Source of the DNA: Muricea muricata
Taxonomy: Eukaryota > Cnidaria > Anthozoa > Malacalcyonacea > Plexauridae
Direction of reading: 5' to 3'
DNA length: 64,000 nucleotides
NCBI GenBank assembly: GCA_963855995.1
Contig: OY979730.1
Coordinates: 9,587,300 to 9,651,299 of the forward strand
Positions 59,348-64,000 of this stretch are shown piece by piece. The stretch's first letter is position 1; every line of letters begins with the position of its first letter. The position numbers were made by a program, and so were the translations under genes. The notes under the pieces are model-generated. The model ran no database searches and was not told the DNA's origin. It saw only the letters and a list, made by a program, of their open reading frames with translations.

Positions 59348-61328
59348 AAAATGCCTATGCAGTTAAATGGTAGAGATTTTGTAGGATCACTGGATTTGCC
59401 AGATCTTCAAGAATGGTAGCAAATGTACACAAAGCATGTGGACCAGGCATATTGCTTATTTATTAAACTTATATTCGATGGCTCACAGCATATCTTTAAT
59501 TAAGCTGCCGGGTCTGGGAGCCCATGGGCGGGGGAGGGGGCTTTACCCATTTATTTTGTTTGAATTGATTTAGAAAACGACAAGCTAACCTGTATCGTCC
59601 ATGAGCGCTGCGCCAACCTCTGTCACGGAAAAAGAAAAAACCCTGTGAACTGGGCGAATTTTTATTTCACAAACCGAGAAATATTTTAATTTCAAACGAG
59701 CAGAGTTTATCGCAACTTCACATGACCGTAGATTGAAGCATATTCGTGTAGAAATGTACTGCTGGCGAATAGGCAGATGTGATTCTTCGAGTGATGCTAA
59801 TTAACATTCCTAGTTTTTCAATTAAAAGAGCATAAAAACACACCGCTCGAAAGACTGCTTGTGCTCTTTAAAGAACAAAATAACATAGCAGCCGACCAAA
59901 CATTCTAGTCTCTCTTTTCCTGCGCTCAGCCGAATAGAAAACATTTCGAATCTAAGTGCATGAAACGAGAATAGAGGTGACCGCCCAGCATGGGTAAGCG
60001 AGTCAAGGCCTACACAGACCAAAGGCGATTTCCCAAAGCGATGCGATTTTTCAATTTTCAAAACAAAATAAAACAATTAACGGAATGAAATTTTGCAAGA
60101 TATGTTCACCAAATAGCTTAAATTGCTCAGGTCGTTTTGAAAATTGGAGAAAAATGGATATTGATTAGAGATAAAGAACGTTGAAAATAGAAAATTTGCA
60201 TCGCGTTGTCAAATCGCGTCCGGTCTGTGTGAGCTGTGCTATATACTATGACGTATTAAAGTATTTTATCAAGTGTCCGCTTGGCGCCATAAAGATTAAA
60301 TGTTCAGTATTTACATTATTATTTACTGTTACTGCTATTACAAAACGTATACGGACATGTTGGTAATTCTGAAGATGCTGAGTGGCGTCAAGTGCAGAAC
60401 ACAGGCGGAGAATGGGTTTATATAGTGATGCAAACACAACTAGAATCCCGCGAGGGCCAGGCTAGAGCAACAACGAATTGAGAAACATTTTCACGGCTAT
60501 CTCGCTTCAAGAAAATTCTGTGTGTAATGCCAAAGATGCATCACGTTTTATTTCCCTCGCATGGTGAAAAAAGTAACGTCTACACACTAGCTGATCTTAC
60601 CCTGAGTAAAAGGCCTGGAACTAGCTACCAAATAGAAATCCATTTTGCTGTTGTTAATAACTTATATCTTTTGTTTTCCTTTGTGAAACTTGCTGAAACT
60701 TAGTAACTGTCTTTAATAAAGAAAATTATAAGCCTGCTAGAAATTTAGAAACAAGGTAAATTATATTTCATGAGAAATTTGATAATTTGGATCGAAAAAA
60801 TGATTTCCATTTGACAACTAGTGCCTGTACTTTTCCGTGTTTTCAGATCAACTAAACAAGTACTTGTTACAAGGAGGAAAAAACGTTGCTAGCAAAGGCA
60901 GACTTATGATATTTTAATATATACAAGTATACTTTCGTAAAGGAGCTCGTAAAAAATGGGACTCCCGCAAGTCAGACAAAGTGTAGATAAAGCTAATCCA
61001 TATAAAAGAGGCTTCCCTTGCAAAAATATGCCGTGGAATACCGGTATCATATCAATCGTTATGTGGAATATTGCACAATGTCTTCCTAGTCAACATTGTT
61101 TGTAATTTTAGTGCAACTAAAACGAAATTTTCGATTCTTTTTTATTGCCTCATGTAAGGATCTTGCTTTCCTAAGTTCAAAATCACAAACATAATTCAAA
61201 TTCCAAAGTAGAGTCGTGTCGTAACGTGTTACCCGTGTGAACACTGTGTAACCGATCGCAACAGTACGACTCAATTTACAAATACATATATTGAGCATCA
61301 GATGTAGAACTCAGTCAGACGGAAATCT
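59348..61328. other. Intergenic between pseudokinase and fourth kinase gene
   Basis: No gene seen. Contains at 60605-60860 a relative of the insertion found at 26677-26880 (shared GAGTAAAAGGCCTGGAACT, AAATAGAAATCCATTTTGCT). Confidence 0.5.
60605..60860. mobile_element. MITE-like repeat, second copy
   Basis: Homologous over about 200 bases to 26677-26880, with indels. Supports a dispersed mobile family. Confidence 0.65.
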
Positions 61329-64000
61329 ATGGGAAATTGTTGTGAAAAGAAGGAGCCATGGGGTACAGAGATGTTTCAAAGACGTTCCCCCGAAGCCGAT
61401 ATTACGTCGGATAATGAATATGCGACATTGCCATTTGTCAGTCTTCAGACGAAACAGTCGTTCGCCGCAAGTGAAACAAGAGTCCACTCGTCGTCACTGA
61501 ACAATCAAGTCGAACGCGACGTACGTGTGTTTGTGGCTCTCTTCGACTACGATGCTCGAACGTCGGAAGATTTGACGTTCAAAAAAGGCGACTATATGGA
61601 TGTAGAGAAGGCAGAGAATACTGCGTACGATTGGTGGCGAGGGAAGTTGCAATCGACCCAAGAAGAAGGATACTTTCCCGGAAACTATGTGGCCGAAGCA
61701 AATAGTCTCGAAGCTGAAGAGTAATTAGATACCTTACTAAATTGATATTATATATTATAATATTGCATTTGTGAATCCTGAACGCTGATTGGTTAAGAGC
61801 CGTGTTTACATAACTCAATGTAAACACGGAAAATTTCCCGCCACTTGTAAACACGGAAGTTTTTCGTATCCTTCGGGCTTTTGACATTGCTATATTATAA
61901 AGCAAACTCCGCCCTTTGGGCGTCGTATTTCCACACAATTTCTCGTTTTCCCAATTCGACTCGTGTTGATATAAGTATATCGACACGGAAAATGCTTTAT
62001 ATTTGTTAATTATTACATGGTTATGGGTGTTTTACCGTAAACTAAAACACTCGTATTTTTCATATTTTCACAAGTGAAGGTATGAAAAAAAATGTAACGC
62101 GTGAAAATCGCGTGTGTTTTCCCGTGGGATTTACATGTTCTCTGTTCGCTTGTCCCGACCTCTGACCATATAATAAAAAGAACATTACACGGTAGCTTGA
62201 AGATATGAATATTATTTTCTCGTCTTGAAAATAATATTGTTTTCACCACTCGAAAATAATATTCATATCTTCGCGCCACCGTGTAATATCCTGGTTATGG
62301 CTAAAGGGGAAGGACGAGAGGTAGGTTTTCAAAATGGTACGACAACAAGACATTTATAGCATTCCTAAATCGTGGTTAGGTTCAAGGTGAGCTTTAGCAA
62401 TGATATAAACGTTTGGTTGTTGATTCGTTCGTTCACGTTTTAAAAGAATCTTGAAAAACAGCCGCCATCTTGAAAACCTACCTCTCGCCATGACTGTAAT
62501 ATATGTGCTTGCATATATAAAACTTTGGCAATCACACAAAGTGTGCACTTAGTCAGCAGCATTGAGACGAAGGTGAAAGTGGATTTAAGAAAGGAAACTG
62601 GGTCCCTCAATCCAAGCCCTACATCTAATCTCAAATGTTTAAATCTTCATGATCAACCATCAAAGTTAAAACATGTCAAATAAAACGTTAGTTAGGGTCA
62701 GAATTAGGGCTTGGATTACGATTTATATTCGCCATACTGAGAACATGGAATTGGAAACTGAAAAGCCTTTCCTCATCATGACGTCAGTCCGGAACAATTT
62801 ATGTAACATGAAATTTGATTGGATCGACATTTTTTCGTAAATTTATTCAGAAAAAATGATAAAAAAAGAACGACTGTACCCCACATAACATGAACACTCC
62901 GGAAACAATCGTGATCAGTGTTTATGATTCGTTCTTTAGAAATATACTGATTTCTATGATTTTATATTATTGTCTTTTATTGTCTCGATCAGCCAATCAC
63001 AGAATCTGTGCGCATGGGTAGGTGGCGACACGAAGACTATAGAAAAAAAACGTAAACTGAGCGAATTTTAAAGCTGGCGTTCTAAGCGGCCGAAGCAGAG
63101 TAAAAAACTCCGCTACCAGCAGAGTAACTTGATTTCTTCTCTTGACTTTTTTATTGTGCTTTATTTTAGTTGGTTTTATGGTGGAATTTCTCGTGAAGAA
63201 GCAATGAAACATCTTCTATGCCCTGTCAACAAAGATGGTGCCTTCTTGATCAGAGAAAGGGAAAATGTGGATGACAAATATGTACTGTCAGTTCGTGTTG
63301 GTGACGAGGTCCAGAACTACAGAATAAAAGTACTTGACAACAGCAAAGGGTTTTTTATGACCAAAGGAGGGGAGTTTGCGACGCTCCAAGATTTGGTCGA
63401 GCATTATTATAAAAACAAAGCTGACGGTGTTTGCTTTAATTTAAAACTGCCATGCATCAAGGTGAGTCTAATTGACTTTTAACTTTTCCTTATGGAGCCG
63501 CTCTTTCAAAGCTGTTTTAGCTGACTATGAGTTTAAGCCACTGTTTTAGTTTCTGTATATCTCCACATTTCTGTTTATTTTAGAACATCGCACACACGTG
63601 TGTGGGGGAGGGCTACTGTTTGTGCTTGCCATAGAAAAATTGTAATAATAAAATAAGATCATTCTGGCAAAATTGCAATACCTAATAACTCTTATAATTC
63701 CAGGTGGAAAAACCACCAACAGTCGGTCTGTCTTACAACATGGCTGATAAATCGGAAATAGACAAAAGTGCGCTTAAATTCCTAAAAAAGCTTGGAGCGG
63801 GGAATTTTGGCGAGGTCTGGGAAGGTTTATGGAATGACAAGGTAAAAGTTGCGATTAAAATCCTTCGAGAAGAAACCGTGCAGCCTGAGGCATTCTTGGA
63901 AGAGGCCGAGATAATGAAAAAACTTATCCATCCGAAATTAGTTCAATTGTACGCGGTATGCTCCCGCGAAGAGCCAATTTACATCGTCACCGAACTAATG
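61329..64000 (+). CDS. Src-family kinase, 5' part (gene 4, cut by window end)
   Basis: Exons 61329-61720, 63170-63461 and 63704 to beyond 64000; 327 residues are visible. [10 protein letters not shown] has Gly2 with Cys4 and Cys5 for dual acylation. The unique region carries [10 protein letters not shown]3 (ALFDYDA to NYVAEA) and a full-length SH2 (FLIRER, ending [11 protein letters not shown]) follow. The N-lobe has GAGNFGEV, Lys280 and [11 protein letters not shown] and is almost the same as in gene 3, so the two are recent duplicates. The conserved Trp at the linker-kinase border (ADKWEI in genes 2 and 3) is Ser245 here (ADKSEI). Whether HRD and DFG are intact cannot be seen. Confidence 0.94.
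61757..61910. mobile_element. MITE family 2, copy 2 (inverted)
   Basis: Inverted relative of 44250-44395: CGCTGATTGGTTAAGAGCC, CAATGTAAACACGGAAAATT, TTTGACATTGCTATATTATA. It lies in intron 1 of the fourth kinase gene, about 35 bases after exon 1. Confidence 0.75.
62184..62290. repeat. Hairpin element
   Basis: Arms ATTACACGGT...GAAGATATGAATATTATTTTC and the inverted GAAAATAATATTCATATCTTC...ACCGTGTAAT close on about 30 bases, directly before foldback family 1 copy 3. Confidence 0.8.
62297..62495. repeat. Foldback MITE family 1, copy 3
   Basis: Same termini as the copies at 4238 and 51851 (CGAGAGGTAGGTTTTCAAAA; TTGAAAACCTACCTCTCG). The left arm is shortened. In intron 1 of the fourth kinase gene. 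Confidence 0.75.

Overview
The window is animal nuclear DNA. Genes are split by GT-AG introns, gene density is low, and introns are full of foldback elements, minisatellites and AT-rich repeats. Protein types (several Src-family kinases, a Niban protein, a BTB-Kelch protein, fibrinogen-like secreted proteins, a P2X7-tail-like zinc protein) and a Penelope-like retroelement suggest an early-branching metazoan, most likely a cnidarian. That placement is inference from gene content, not a search.

Layout: 1-1917 is the 3' half of a Src-type kinase gene (+). 5789-15280 is a complete 14-exon Niban/FAM129-type gene (-). 15871-21545 and 24697-30695 are two copies of a direct ~6 kb segmental duplication, each with a three-exon fibrinogen-like secreted-protein gene (-). 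Between and after them lies transposon-rich DNA: a pogo-like TA-flanked element, MITEs, a decayed LINE reverse transcriptase and Harbinger-like scraps. 33765-34614 holds a small P2X7-tail-like gene and a RecQ helicase fragment (-). 35965-42567 is a BTB-BACK-Kelch gene (+) whose first coding exon is split by a Penelope-like element. 44983 to the end holds three more Src-family genes in tandem (+): one complete and apparently active (44983-50895), one complete pseudokinase (56083-59347), and one cut by the window end (61329-64000).

The kinase genes are the functional theme. All four are on the + strand. The last three share SH3-SH2-kinase order and exon borders; the first has different intron positions and so probably belongs to another Src lineage. 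The middle gene has lost the catalytic Asp (HRD to HYN), the DFG Gly, the activation-loop Tyr and the C-terminal regulatory Tyr, while keeping an open frame, SH3 and SH2. It looks like a signalling decoy or scaffold born by tandem duplication.

A second theme is catalytic RNA. Hammerhead ribozyme folds can be drawn at both ends of the Penelope-like element and at two places in the intron of the second fibrinogen-like gene. All coordinates for introns, repeats and element borders were read by eye; repeat borders may be off by some tens of bases.
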